A DNA stretch of 64,000 nt. Source: Bombus terrestris. Taxonomy: Eukaryota; Arthropoda; Insecta; Hymenoptera; Apidae. The notes under the pieces were generated by a model. That model saw only the letters and a list, made by a program, of their open reading frames with translations. It was not told the origin of the DNA and did no database searches. The DNA lies in the NCBI RefSeq assembly GCF_910591885.1, contig NC_063281.1, forward strand, positions 6,730,700 through 6,794,699, given 5' to 3'. A program made the position numbers and the translations under genes. Below, piece after piece: positions 24,075 to 35,147 of the stretch (position 1 is its first letter; every line of letters begins with the position of its first letter).

Positions 24075-24749
24075 GTGTATAAAGCTACACTGGGCATAGC
24101 GTGTGGAGTAAATGTTCCAATCGTCGTCGTGGCCTGTCCACAAATTATTCCTCGTGTTCAGCACGATGCGCAGCACGAGCTGGTCACACATACACACGCG
24201 TGCCACCATTCTCTCCGTGTGGATAGAGGTGCACGAGAGAGTTCAGCGGCGCCGGTTTCAGCGGGTGCAGCGACTCTTCCACTCATTCCGAGAACCGAGG
24301 ATATCACGTCCTGGACTCGTAGAGACCGTCCCCCTGTCCCGTATGCCACGATCGGCCTAGCTGGACTCGATTCAGGGTCCACGGGGTGGCGTGGATCCCG
24401 AATGGAAGGAGAACGAGAAGCAGAGTTAAAAGAAAGGACGAAAGGAGTATGGAACTGTTGCCCGTGGAACACGAACCACGAGAAGACAGAAGGGGATGGC
24501 CGCTGTTGCACCACGTGTGTCCAAGTTGCCTCGTTTCGTTTCGCTTCGCTTCGGGAGAGCAGTCAAGGTGCTCTCGTTTGTTCCTCGTTTCGAGTCGTGT
24601 CGTCGTTCGCGTCGTCAGGAGCTCGTGTGCAAGCCGGCCACGCTCTCCTATCTCACATCTACCGTCCACCTGTATTCCCCGTATTGTCAGCACGTGGAAT
24701 TCCGCAGAAATTAACGATTGACCCCCGCGAAAGCCTCCTCCTTATCTGA
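24075..24749. other. stop-poor CpG-rich patch, unrecognised open frames
   Basis: A 224-codon plus-strand frame fills the patch, yet other long frames are open at the same time: plus 24386-24721 (111 codons) and minus 24158-24514 (118) and 24304-24693 (129). None has a recognisable domain, signal peptide or repeat. A pentanucleotide run of TCGTT/TCGCT lies at 24531-24553. Openness in several frames on both strands points to base composition, as in a CpG-rich regulatory patch, rather than coding. An exon cannot be excluded without transcripts. Confidence 0.4.
24531..24553 (+). repeat. pentanucleotide tandem repeat
   Basis: TCGTT, TCGTT, TCGCT, TCGCT, TCG: 4.6 units of a 5-bp repeat with one transition. 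Confidence 0.9.
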
Positions 24750-27700
24750 CTCGTTCGATCATCCTATAGAACGCGGCTGTAAGCCTCGCCACGGAGAGGA
24801 CCTCTCTTCTTACCGAGCTGCTATTCACTGCTGGCGATCGTAGATATTATACAGGACGCCGTGGCTGAACGTGACGGTAGAATAGAATTTGAATAAGTAT
24901 ATCGTTGCTTGACGCGCCCCGGGCTTCAAGGCACGATGGCGGTGCCGCGGCGTCGTTTAATCTCGACAATTAATTACCGAGTCTCACGTTTTCGCGTTTA
25001 ATCGACGATGAATCTTGTAAAATTATGAAACCTTTCTAGGTTAGATGAAAATCGGAGGATGTAGTAAATCATATTCTTTCGCATTTCTTAATATAAAATG
25101 AAAACATTCGAATAGATTACATTACTTGCAACGCTGTTGTAGTCGATGACTTGCAACTACGTTTCTCTTTTAATTAAACTTCTTGCCGAAGGATCGTATG
25201 AAACACGATAGTGTTCGCTGGTTTTCGAAGCGAAAGAAAACGACCGAGTCATTCCTGAGACATTTGCGGCGAAGTCTTGCAATGACAACGGTGCTCGTGA
25301 TACATTGCATCTCGCTCTAAAATGTAACAGGGTTCGCGAATCTTGTGTTTTTGTCGCGTTATCGAGCAACTGTATCTCGGGAAAAGGATACCTCGCGGGG
25401 TGAAGGCCTAATCTCCTGGGTGGAAACCACTTGCACGTACGAGAACAACGACGTGAAAGTGGAAATAGTAATCGTTTGGGTGCTACTTAGACAAATGGTA
25501 AGATCGGAGCTCGCGTTTCAATCCCAGAGTTCTTTTTCAATGTGACGGTACGCTCAAATTATTTTTAAAGCTTCCCTTTTGGATGCTATTATGGAATAAA
25601 AATATTTAAAATATGTGGCAAAATAAACATCTGACGCTTATGTTGAAACGAAAAGTGGATGAACGTCCAGGGTCAATTTCCTCTGAAAGCAACGAGGTGT
25701 TCGAAAAAAGCACCTGTTTGTCGTACGTGGGCAGAGAGGCAAGAAGAAGAGCACGATTTGTAGCGGCGAGGACGACGAAGTCGTAACCCCGAAGAGGCGA
25801 CCGCGCCCATATAGAGCGACAGCCCGTTAAGCCCACTCTGAACTCCATACAGATATCATCGCGAATGCAAAACAGAAGGGCGACTTCCCTCGTTCGTTCT
25901 CCTCTCGATACCTCGCGACTTCATGCATCGCGATAACTCGACCAGCAATGTTGCACTGACCTTTCTAGTAAAATTGCAATGCAATTATCCGTAACTTTGT
26001 ATATACTTGTCCTACCGTTCGTCGATATCCTTTTCGTCGTGATACACACGAGTCTGCAGGCGGAAGATCCAGTTTGGCAATGTGGAACATGAAACGAAAG
26101 AAGAGATGAAAAGCCAGGTTGATCCAAAGTACGTCGTCGATAAGGCACTCGATAAAGGATTACCATCCTTAATCGAAGAAGCTCGAAGTTCAATTTGAAT
26201 TTACAAGCAGCATGGAGACCACTGATGGTCATGCGTCGTTTCGTAAATCGCATCAACGGTATAGCTCGTAAAAACTACATAGGTATATATAGTTGCACGT
26301 TATAGCTTTACAGAGCGAAGTTTGTTAAAATCAAAGCGAATGATTTAGCAGCGTAAATCGAAGTGAACGATTAGTGTCAAAAATCCCGACCAGAAGAGAG
26401 GATAGCGTTGATAATAGCACGCCGCGCCGGTTTATTTACGATCGAAGCGATGATTTTCAAGAATGAAAGCGAAATCCGGTGAAATCCTGCGAAAACGTCG
26501 CGCGTGCTGTGTTTGGTTCGCTACCACCTGCACCGGGTATTTTTATGTCACGACGTGGGTGGACGAGAAAGAAACGCGCGTCTCTTTGTTACGAAGCAAA
26601 ACGTAGGCGGCCGTAGCCAGGTTCGCCGTGCAGCAACGTTGTCGTCGTCGTATCGTCGGCCAAACACCAGGAACGTACACCGCGGCATTATAATATATCG
26701 CGCGTATAAAGTGATTTTCAGTGGCCCGGGAGAAGATTTTCGAAGCAAGTCTGTCGATGCCGGCCTTCGAAAATAAGAGTTCCTCTCGCTTGATCTTCTT
26801 CAGGCGCGTTTTACGGTCTAATAAAAACAGCGGACAAATTACTGTGTTCGAGTTTTATCGATTATCAAACGGACGATTCGGTCGTTCGATGAAGAAACCG
26901 AAACGAAAGCGTACGGCATACTTGCTCCGCCGACGAAGAAAAATCGCGTCTCGTTCGCAGCGAGACGTTCGCCAAGAAGATACGCGGCGGTTAAAATAAT
27001 GCTCGCACGAACTGTTTACTGCGTTACGTGGGCGTGATTAAGGCCCGTGGCAAACGAACCGTTCATTTTCACCGTCTGTCCGTGATTTTTTCTTTCAACA
27101 TCTCCGCACCTTTCCGGTGTGTGTAGTTATTCGCAGGAAGGAGGCCGCAGGAAGAGACGAACGATGATCGTCAACGCTCGAACGAGGATACTGTAAGTAG
27201 GTGTCTTGTACGTACACGTACGGTACGTGGGCAAGTCAGGAAACGAGGGCACTCGAGGATATCACGGAGATTCCCCCCTCCCCTTCATATTAATAGGGAC
27301 AATCGAGCGTCTGTCACGGGACAATGGCCAAGACTACGCCTAAGAATCAGTTTCGTCGGTTAACTGGCGTCACGTGAACGGTTTGCGTATGTCAATGTGT
27401 GTTATATTTGCGCGTAGACTACGGATCATGAATTTCGCGGTGACGTACATGTGTTCCGTGTCTTCACGACCTCTGAACACCTATGCAACGTTGTAAAAAG
27501 GGCATCCGGTGCACCTATCGTGTTAACTTCGCGCTACTTCGCGCTCGTGCCACGAGTCCATGACATCGGGGCACACCTACGAAGGAAATACCTGCCTGCA
27601 TATTCAGCGAGCTTCCTCCATGAAACTCGACTGACCACGAGGTCAGGCGGCGAACCACGGGTGGCTTGATCAAGCCGTTCGTTTCTGCCGTTTCTGTCGG

Positions 27701-28674
27701 CTCTGTCGTTCGTTTGCAAGCGAACGATAGTAGGAAAGATTATAATTCACGTCGCTTAGCAGCATTTTACCTTTCGAACATCTCGAATTAATTAATACAA
27801 ATTCTGAAACTCCATTATCTACTATAGTGACACTAGTACCTCAACCAGCGAAATAATGCTTAATTTATATCCCATCAATTTAAAAACAACGTTTAAAATA
27901 TATGAATATTAATTGAAAGCTCCTAAAGAAAGTACAATTCATGCGATTGCTTCACTTTCTAATTTAGATTCGGAAGAAGCCTGCATCATGATCGAAACGC
28001 TTCTATTATACCCATGATGACACATCTATAAGATTGAAACGGAGCAGTCCGTCAGGTATCGAGAGGTATCGAGCAAGGTATCGAGAGTAAAGCGGTGAGC
28101 GCAACGAGAGGGCATGGCTCATGTCGCGGCATCTTTGTCGGCAGGGCCGGTTCTTCATCATCGTTTTGCCGATACGAGCGGACTGTGCGAGAACAAGAAA
28201 GAAGGAAAGGGACGAGATGAGTCCCGAACAGAGACGAAAGTACGAAAGAGAAAAGAGGAAGAAGACGGTAAGCGAGTCTTTAAGATCGTCCCGCGAGACG
28301 AACCTGCTCGCCTCTTTGCCGGCCGATGGCGCTCATATATTAATTAGTACGAGGAGTCCGAGTTATTATTGGCTCGAAATTAATAGACCCTTCCGCGGAT
28401 AAATAACCGAAGCCCCCTACCCCTCCTCTGAGGTAGCTCCAAACTGTTCCACCTTGCGTCACTGCAGGCTGAAGAAAGAACGAGAGAACCTGGGCAACAA
28501 GAAGAGGGAACAAGGGACGTGTTTATTGGCACGGGCCCAACGAGTTTCCTTTTGTCGAACAGGTACAAGCAATTAGTTTCGTTCGGATTCGTATTTTATG
28601 GCGGCGCATCCAGCGCCGCGACCCATCGGCATCGTACGATCGCGGATATAACGAGAAACGCGCTGGTGTCTGGT
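24750..28674. other. gene-free stretch
   Basis: No gene recognised. AT-rich spacers lie at about 25000-25130 and 27735-27960, and the first is preceded by AATTAATTAC. TACGTACACGTACGGTACGT near 27209 is a short TACG-rich run. A 10-bp tandem repeat occurs at 28054-28085. Open frames remain under 112 codons. Confidence 0.6.
28054..28085. repeat. 10-bp tandem repeat, 3 units
   Basis: AGGTATCGAG occurs at 28054-28063, 28064-28073 and 28076-28085, with CA between the second and third copies. Confidence 0.9.
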
Positions 28675-29214
28675 GTGTACCAGGTGTAATAAAATCATTC
28701 TTACGGCGTACAAGTTTAATCACAGCCTAATTGTTCCCGGAACGATCGTATAGAGGAACGTCAATTAGTAGTAACCAGGCAATCAATGTACAACGAATAG
28801 GGTAGAATTTTATTTGACCTAATTATGACACGCGTCTGGATAATGCAAATTTTTGGTTAACCAAATAATTTTGCTTTCATGCAGGAGGAGATATCTTTAA
28901 CTATTTTATGAATATTAAAAAAATGTAATAATTTCTTTCAGTTTCTATTCTTTATTTCTTACAAGTAACCATTAACTTTCCATTTAATCTGTATTCCAAT
29001 AATGCATATCGTTCTATTAATCGACGTTCTGTTGCACGTGATAGGACAGGCAAATTGAATTCGTAATTCAGTGTACATCAGGCTTAATAAAATCGTTCTT
29101 ACAGCATACAAGTTCAATCACAACTCAATTGTTCTCGAAACGTTCGTACAGAGAAACGACAATTAGTTTTCGTGTATCGAGGAAATCGGTGTGTAATAAA
29201 TATACGATAGGGCA
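28675..29214 (+). repeat. diverged direct duplication, period about 397 bp
   Basis: Copy A (28675-28806) and copy B (29071-29214) share an ordered series of blocks: TAATAAAATC, TTCTTAC, TACAAGTT, AATCACA, AATTGTTC, AGAG and CAATTAGT. In the best 84 columns I count 14 differences (about 83 percent identity), 11 of them transitions and mostly G or C in A versus A or T in B. A further partial copy of the end block (GATAGGACAGG) may lie at 29040. No open frame, no terminal repeats and no poly-A tail were seen. It is an old spacer duplication or two copies of an unknown element. Confidence 0.8.
28845..28874. repeat. 30-nt imperfect palindrome
   Basis: The core TTTGGTTAACCAAA (28852-28865) is a perfect 14-bp palindrome. 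Outer arms GCAAA/TTTTGC extend it to 30 nt with two single-base bulges. It lies between the two duplicated copies at 28675 and 29071. The left end includes the octamer ATGCAAAT. Such a sequence could extrude a cruciform or bind a dimeric factor; both are inference. Confidence 0.85.
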
Positions 29215-30310
29215 GGCTGGCAGATTGAATTCAAGATTGGAAGGATATCTAATGATCTTTAATTAACATGTAGCATATCCGGTTGATAGACAAGTTATAA
29301 GACGCGGCTCGATATTCAAGTCGTCGAGTGTATGGACACGCGTGCTTCGTACGGGGGCTGAAATTTCTTCGACTACGAGGGATCATTAATCGCCATCACG
29401 TCGACGATGCACGAGCGAATATCGAATTTCCTGGCGCGCCCTCGATTGACTGATACTTCGCCATTGTACCAGCATCGAGATCTACGAGGCGCGAACTCGT
29501 CGGTATCATTTATAAAAGCATTGTCCGGTTTGACAAATGTTCCATGCTTGAATACAAATGCGTACGCGGCACGGAAATTTATGTAACTTTTCCTTAAAAC
29601 GCGTTCTCCCCCACTGATGAATCGATCTGATTAGCGAGCCCACGGTAGGAACGAGCGATCCAGCTAGTCCGGGAGTTTGCAGAATCGTTTAGCTGTCAGG
29701 CGAAGGTTTCTGAAACGTTCCGGAGATCTTGATACCGTTATGTTGTGATTACTGGTCCCGCTGTTTTAATATTTCAGATAGATTGTCGCTCTGACTCATC
29801 TAGGAAGTTTGTCCGCGGAAGTCCTGGGTGTTGATTGATGCACGCAAAATCATAAAACGAATATTCTAGGCATAGCTTCAGTAAACTGTAGCTGTGTTTC
29901 TCGATCAAGTACACTCTCACCCATGAGTCACCGGATACTTAGACAAATTAAGAGACGGACGATTTAAAAATTATATTGCTAAAATTATGACGGAGGACGA
30001 ACGACTGCATCTTCGCAACCTCATTCTCAGTTCTGCGTAATAACGAAACTTCTCTTGACATATTTGTTTTGAAAGATTCCCCAAATAATTCTGAGCTCTC
30101 AAAGCTAAAGCAATAGGTTATCTAGCTCTAAGTGCAGAAATTAAAAGTGCACACTCTTTTGACATTTAATCAAATTTTCGTATCTACGTTCTAATAATGA
30201 TTTTGAATCTAATCCCAACCCATAAGTGGACAGCAATCTGAATATTCGATATTTCTCATAACATTCCTCAAAAAATTCCAGCGAAACTGTGATTTTTAAA
30301 TTTCAACGTC

Positions 30311-30327
30311 TCTAATTCATAATTAGA
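30311..30327. repeat. 17-bp inverted repeat
   Basis: TCTAATT and AATTAGA are perfect 7-bp arms around CAT. Opposed TAAT/ATTA cores are 5 bp apart, unlike the 3-bp spacing typical of paired-class homeodomain dimers. Confidence 0.85.
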
Positions 30328-30836
30328 AAAGAGGAAAAATATTGTCGAAAGTTTGAATGACGCGGGTTTCGCGCAGGTTGCTCCGGATCCGTGGCAAGCG
30401 TGCTGCCGACTTGCAGGGTGGTCTCGATGGCTGAGCACTGAGCATAGGACAAGCGGGCGACACAGGCAACGTGCTTCGCATCGTATACCCCTTCCACGCA
30501 CCCTGTGCGCCGTTCCTTTGGGTGCCGTACATCCACCCTCACGGTGGACGTCATAACCATCTAACAAATGGCCGACAGATTAGAACTAGAAACGGGTACG
30601 CGCCGGGTCTCTTCCCGTGAGAGTCGGTGCCTTCGGTCGGTGCCTTTCATGAAACTGGATCTGAAGGGGGCCGTCGCCCCTCCCACGCTGTGCAACCAGC
30701 CAAGATAACAGGGCAATAATTCAACAACTTCACGATACTGGGACACGCGCGGGACTCCTCACCGTGAAAGATTAGTCACGGTTACATACGTTTGTGCCGC
30801 GCTTCCTTTCCGCTGGATTCTTCTTTCTTCTCCATA

Positions 30837-30869
30837 TCGTCGTCGTCGTTGTTGTCGTTGTCGTCGTCG
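30837..30869 (+). repeat. (TCG/TTG)n trinucleotide repeat
   Basis: Eleven TCG or TTG units in phase. It creates Val/Ser/Arg runs in overlapping frames that should not be read as protein. Confidence 0.9.
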
Positions 30870-31630
30870 ATTCCTTGCTTCGCTCCATCGTTTTTCTTCA
30901 GGGTGGCACGAAAAGCGTATACACACGAGCCGGAAAGGGCGAGATCCGGTCGACCCGCTGTCGCTTCTTGCCATCTACGAGCATGCATGGCGACCACGAG
31001 CGTGGAAACGATCCACCGGATACGCTCCGCGAACAGGGCATATACCGCGGCATTGTTTCGAGTACTGTTATGCGCAACAGAATATGTTGGCAAGAATAAT
31101 GGGGTTTACGGCGGTTATTAATCCTCTATGGCTCCTTCAGACTCTTTGGTATAGGGGATCCGCTGGTCTCCTAACGTAAGATTCGTAAGAAGATCGCAGA
31201 AGATTCGAAGAAGTCGCAGAGGGTGTATTACGAAAGTCCTATTGACATACATTTGGAAGATGTTTCTCAGAAAAGATTCGTGGTATACACGGACACGTGT
31301 AGGCTGTAAATTCCGCGACAAAGAGGAAGATTACGAGGATCTTAATTGCACACCGTGGACGCACACGAGCTCTCCCATGTGTAACATCTTTACGACGTCC
31401 CCGTGAAATAGTTTGCGAACGTGATAGTACACGGAGGGCATGCGACACACATCTTCGCCTGCAATCTGCCCTCCTGGAATCGTTTCGACGATGATATACC
31501 AAAATGAGAGTGTACTAAGAAGTAGTTGACTATATTCCAGATAATTTCGAGAATCGTGAAAGATTTAAAAAAAAACCATGAGTTGAAACAATTTTCCCAA
31601 ATAAACGTTATATAATAAGAATTAATTCAA

Positions 31631-31776
31631 AGTAAATAAAGAGAATAGAATCCTGAGAGTGGCAAGATAATTTCTTTAAACGTTGGCAAATGTTTGTAGA
31701 ATAATAAAATAAATACATACAGACCAGAGTCCTGAGAACCTTTCAAAATAATCTTTCTAAGCATCGATAAACATCT
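31631..31776 (+). repeat. diverged tandem duplication, period 79 bp
   Basis: TCCTGAGA occurs at 31651 and 31730. After it, AAGATAATTTCTTTAAACG matches AAAATAATCTTTCTAAGCA, and before it both copies have AAATAAA followed by AGA and a purine. Two AT-rich units of about 70-79 bp, strongly diverged. Confidence 0.6.
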
Positions 31777-31788
31777 ATGAGATAGTAT

Positions 31789-31851
31789 TCCACGATCTGT
31801 CGAGGAATCGCTCGTGGATGAAGGTTGATTTAATCGATCAACCGACAGATA
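31789..31851. repeat. nested inverted repeats
   Basis: ATCTGTC (31795-31801) pairs with GACAGAT (31844-31850), and directly inside on the 3' side GGTTGAT (31823-31829) pairs with ATCAACC (31837-31843). CCACGA (31790-31795) can instead pair with TCGTGG (31812-31817). Two alternative folds share the same bases. No thermodynamic calculation was possible. Confidence 0.7.
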
Positions 31852-32900
31852 TCACGCAGCGAGATCAATATAATCAAGAAACGGATCGAATGATCGGTAT
31901 CCATGGTAAGAGATCGCGGACCACCCTGACTTCATCGGCCGGGGGTAATTAAGTACTGAAGACTGAAGAGTGATAGGTTGGCGTGACCGGCGGTCATACA
32001 TCGCGCCTCTGCGTTCGTGATCCGGGCCATGGGTTCCTGCTGATTGTTTCAATTCACGAATCGCTTAGCTCGATCAATTTGTCAGACCCTAGGTAACAGA
32101 TCAAAAATTCGACACACCAAATTTCGACTTCATTTCTGAGTGATGCGGCAATTGCAGATTACATGATGAACTTGCGTAATATCGAAACCTATTTCAAATT
32201 TTCTAATGGACGTTCGCAAGATCAATTACTATTACGAGAGATTATGAATAGAGTTTTTGGAAACAAAGTTCTATGTTAATTTTAACAAGAAAACTGAAAT
32301 CAAATGGAATGTAAAACGCACCTATCTACGAATCAACAGAGGCAAACAGATCTAGAATTCTTTAATGTTTAAATCTTCGTTTCATTAGTAATGCGCATAA
32401 AAGAAATTTTTTATTCTATAGCGAGAATGGCCGCCAGATACGCTCCATTCCTACGTCAAGACTAATTGTAAGGCTCATGATCACGCGAGCACGCGTATAC
32501 GCATACGAGAAAACTCGCCCATTGCGAGCAGGTTGCTTATATTCGGAATTTTATGTACTCAGCCGCGCCTTCGTAAGATGCACAACACGTCGCACTTTCA
32601 TTCGCGTACTGTAAACTCTTTGTCTCCTTTCTCATAATAAGATCGTTCTCCTTGCGTGCAAGGCTGTTTACTCTTTTAACTTCATTAGAACGTAGACATA
32701 ATTAATAGATGTCGTATCGTATATATTGTTTGTTTCTTGATTGTTTCTCGGATTGTAGAATCACTGAAAAGATCTAGACAAAGTGCGAACAATATTTGCA
32801 ATGATCACTATTCTTATAGGAAATTTTTGACCATATCAATAAAAAAAGATTGACGTTATAAAGTAACTTCCCAGTTCCAACTCATTCATCTTCAATCTTC

Positions 32901-32985
32901 GAAATCTTTTCTACCTTCTCATTCCTTTTTCTCTTTTTTCCTTTCTCCTTTCCGCATCTTCTTTTCTTTCCTTCCTACCTTCCTG
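32901..32985 (+). repeat. CT-rich polypyrimidine tract
   Basis: Nearly all pyrimidines over about 85 nt, with CTTCCTACCTTCCTG at its end. No AG acceptor with a plausible exon follows. Confidence 0.75.
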
Positions 32986-35117
32986 TTTACATGAACAATG
33001 TTTGGAAAATGTTAGCTTCCGATGTTTTGGAAAACAATGAAAAGGAATTTAAATAAGTCTGACTCTTCCTTCTTCAAGCAGAGTTGTAGAAATATAACAA
33101 TATAATTTTCCGTAATCTCTGGACGATGGAAGCCGTAAAGAGAAGCGATTCCATGGCGATTAGCGGCAAGTTTCGAGCTGCAGATGGCGAACCATTCCAG
33201 TGCCGGTTTTACGCGATCGTTCCCCGATACAAACCGCGTTATCAATGACCCTCGATTATAGCAAAGCACGATAGCGGCTACCACGTTATAAATCAGTGGC
33301 ATTCAGTGCGAGTCCGCGGGAATCCACGGGAGATTCAGCTCGATTAGCTGATTGTGATTATGTCGTAGAAGCGTTACGGAAATCTCTCGAAACTGGGAAA
33401 TCTTGTTCAAAACTGCGAACATAAACGAAGAACTAATCAACGCGATATTTATACGATCAAAGTCGTAGTCTTATACATATCCCTATACATAATTAGTTGA
33501 TAGAGAAAAGTGTTCGCCCCTGATTTATGATCTATTTGCACTTCTACGCACCGTGGTTACACTTTACGATGTAGTCTAAAAGGAAATCCAATCTCGAGGT
33601 TTAATCATTTTTCCGCGAAACCTTGTAACTATTCTGGCTATTCTAATTAATTTGCACAAATTGACAAATTGTAAATCTTGTTAAACCGACGAGAAACAGT
33701 AAAAAGAAAAAAGAGAAAACATGATCGTTTAAAGGATGCAAGATGCGAGACATTTATCATTCGTTCAAGCTGAATCTCTCTGTTTACCTAGGTTTATCAC
33801 GTATGCTATTAATTATAAATTGTTTGCTTTTTAACCGGTTCGTTCCTGACTCTTGTAGCTGTAAGAAAAATTGCTGCCTAGGCTGAATTCGGACTAATTC
33901 TTTCATCGAGGTAGAGTTTCTGTACCATTCACTCTTTCGCATGGCGGGCAAACCTCAGGGATCCCAGTCAGCACCGCGTGAATGTGAGATGAGTGGATTT
34001 GACTAGAATAGGCCTCCCAATTCGTTGGAATTCCTCTTGAGTGAGAACATTAACTCCATATCTGTTTCGGTTTCTGATCTACCCAAAATGAGTAGAAAAT
34101 CCCATCCATTTTAGCTGACCATCGTAGACTGCGAATTTTTATGTATTTATGAAAAATTTGAAGATGCAAAAATGTACAGCGTGTACATAATATGCATAAA
34201 TATATACACACCTACAGTAAAATATTTGTCATAATTGTTAGCAAGCAAAACAAATTCATATTTCATTTCTATTTCTTCGGTTCTGTTTATAAAAATGTAA
34301 GTCTGCGTAACATTCCGCGGTCTAGTAACGACAAAGAAATAAAGCTACAAATTTGGGCTCGCTGTAAGCATTCAAAGGCGAATTTCTATCGATCCGTAGC
34401 TCTCTGTCGTCTCTATCATCAACGAGTACAAGCTACAAGCTCCTCGATTCCAGTCGAACAACATCAAAACACATTTCCATCGATGCACCGTACGACTCAA
34501 GGGACAGATCAATGGAATCGACGTATTTCTTTCTCTCTCGCTCTCCCCCTTCGCTGCACTTTACACGGTCGTCCGTTTCACTCGCGCCATCGGACGAAGC
34601 ACATGGTGGAGGCTCATGAATATTCAGCGGACAAGTTGCTCGCGAGACGCTCGCGGCTCTAACGGGTGACGTATACCCTTGTTGATCATAAGTGGGTTTG
34701 TTTCGCTGATTGTTGTCGCATCGAGGCGACTGGCCCAGGGGGTCCGTTGAATATGCATCGCGAGGGCCAGGTTGCGTGCGTCGCGATATGGAGCTCGGCT
34801 TATAGCTTCTATAATTTGCACCGTGCCGATAAGAGAACGGTCCTGGCGCAACCCGCAGACCTGGTCTCGGGTTAGATATCAGCCGGGTATCAGGAGCGGA
34901 GAACGCGTTCTTGCGCTGGCATCGCGATTCTCGAAACTGGCGGCGACGTGCAACAACACGGTGCACGTGGAACCGGTACATAAAGTACGAGTTGACCCGC
35001 GTTATATCAAACGGGAGTACGAACTAATTTGCAAGATAATGGCGGCGACTACCAGCGCGATTGAAAGGTCACAGGAGTTATCGAGTCGTTCGTACGAGTA
35101 TATTTCAGTGAAAATAA

Positions 35118-35147
35118 TACTTACCGAGGCGCGTTTTCTTTCCCCAT
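35118..35147 (-). other. possible short first exon with donor site
   Basis: On the minus strand an ATG at 35147-35145 opens MGKENAP and runs after 23 nt into CG|GTAAGTAT, a near-perfect donor (intron from 35124). A start codon so close to a strong donor is seen in genes with very short first coding exons. Nothing else supports a gene here, and the match may be chance. Confidence 0.12.

Larger units (their letters stand above)
29215..31630. other. gene-free stretch
   Basis: No gene recognised. Homeodomain-like arms TCTAATT-CAT-AATTAGA lie at 30311-30327. A (TCG/TTG)n run lies at 30837-30869. Frames at 30782-31121 overlap on both strands and read through that run. TATAAAAGC near 29512 has no initiator at the expected spacing. 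Confidence 0.6.

Noticed and set aside
34433..34981. 182-codon minus-strand frame
   Set aside because: Overlapped by several plus-strand frames in CpG-rich DNA and not recognisable.
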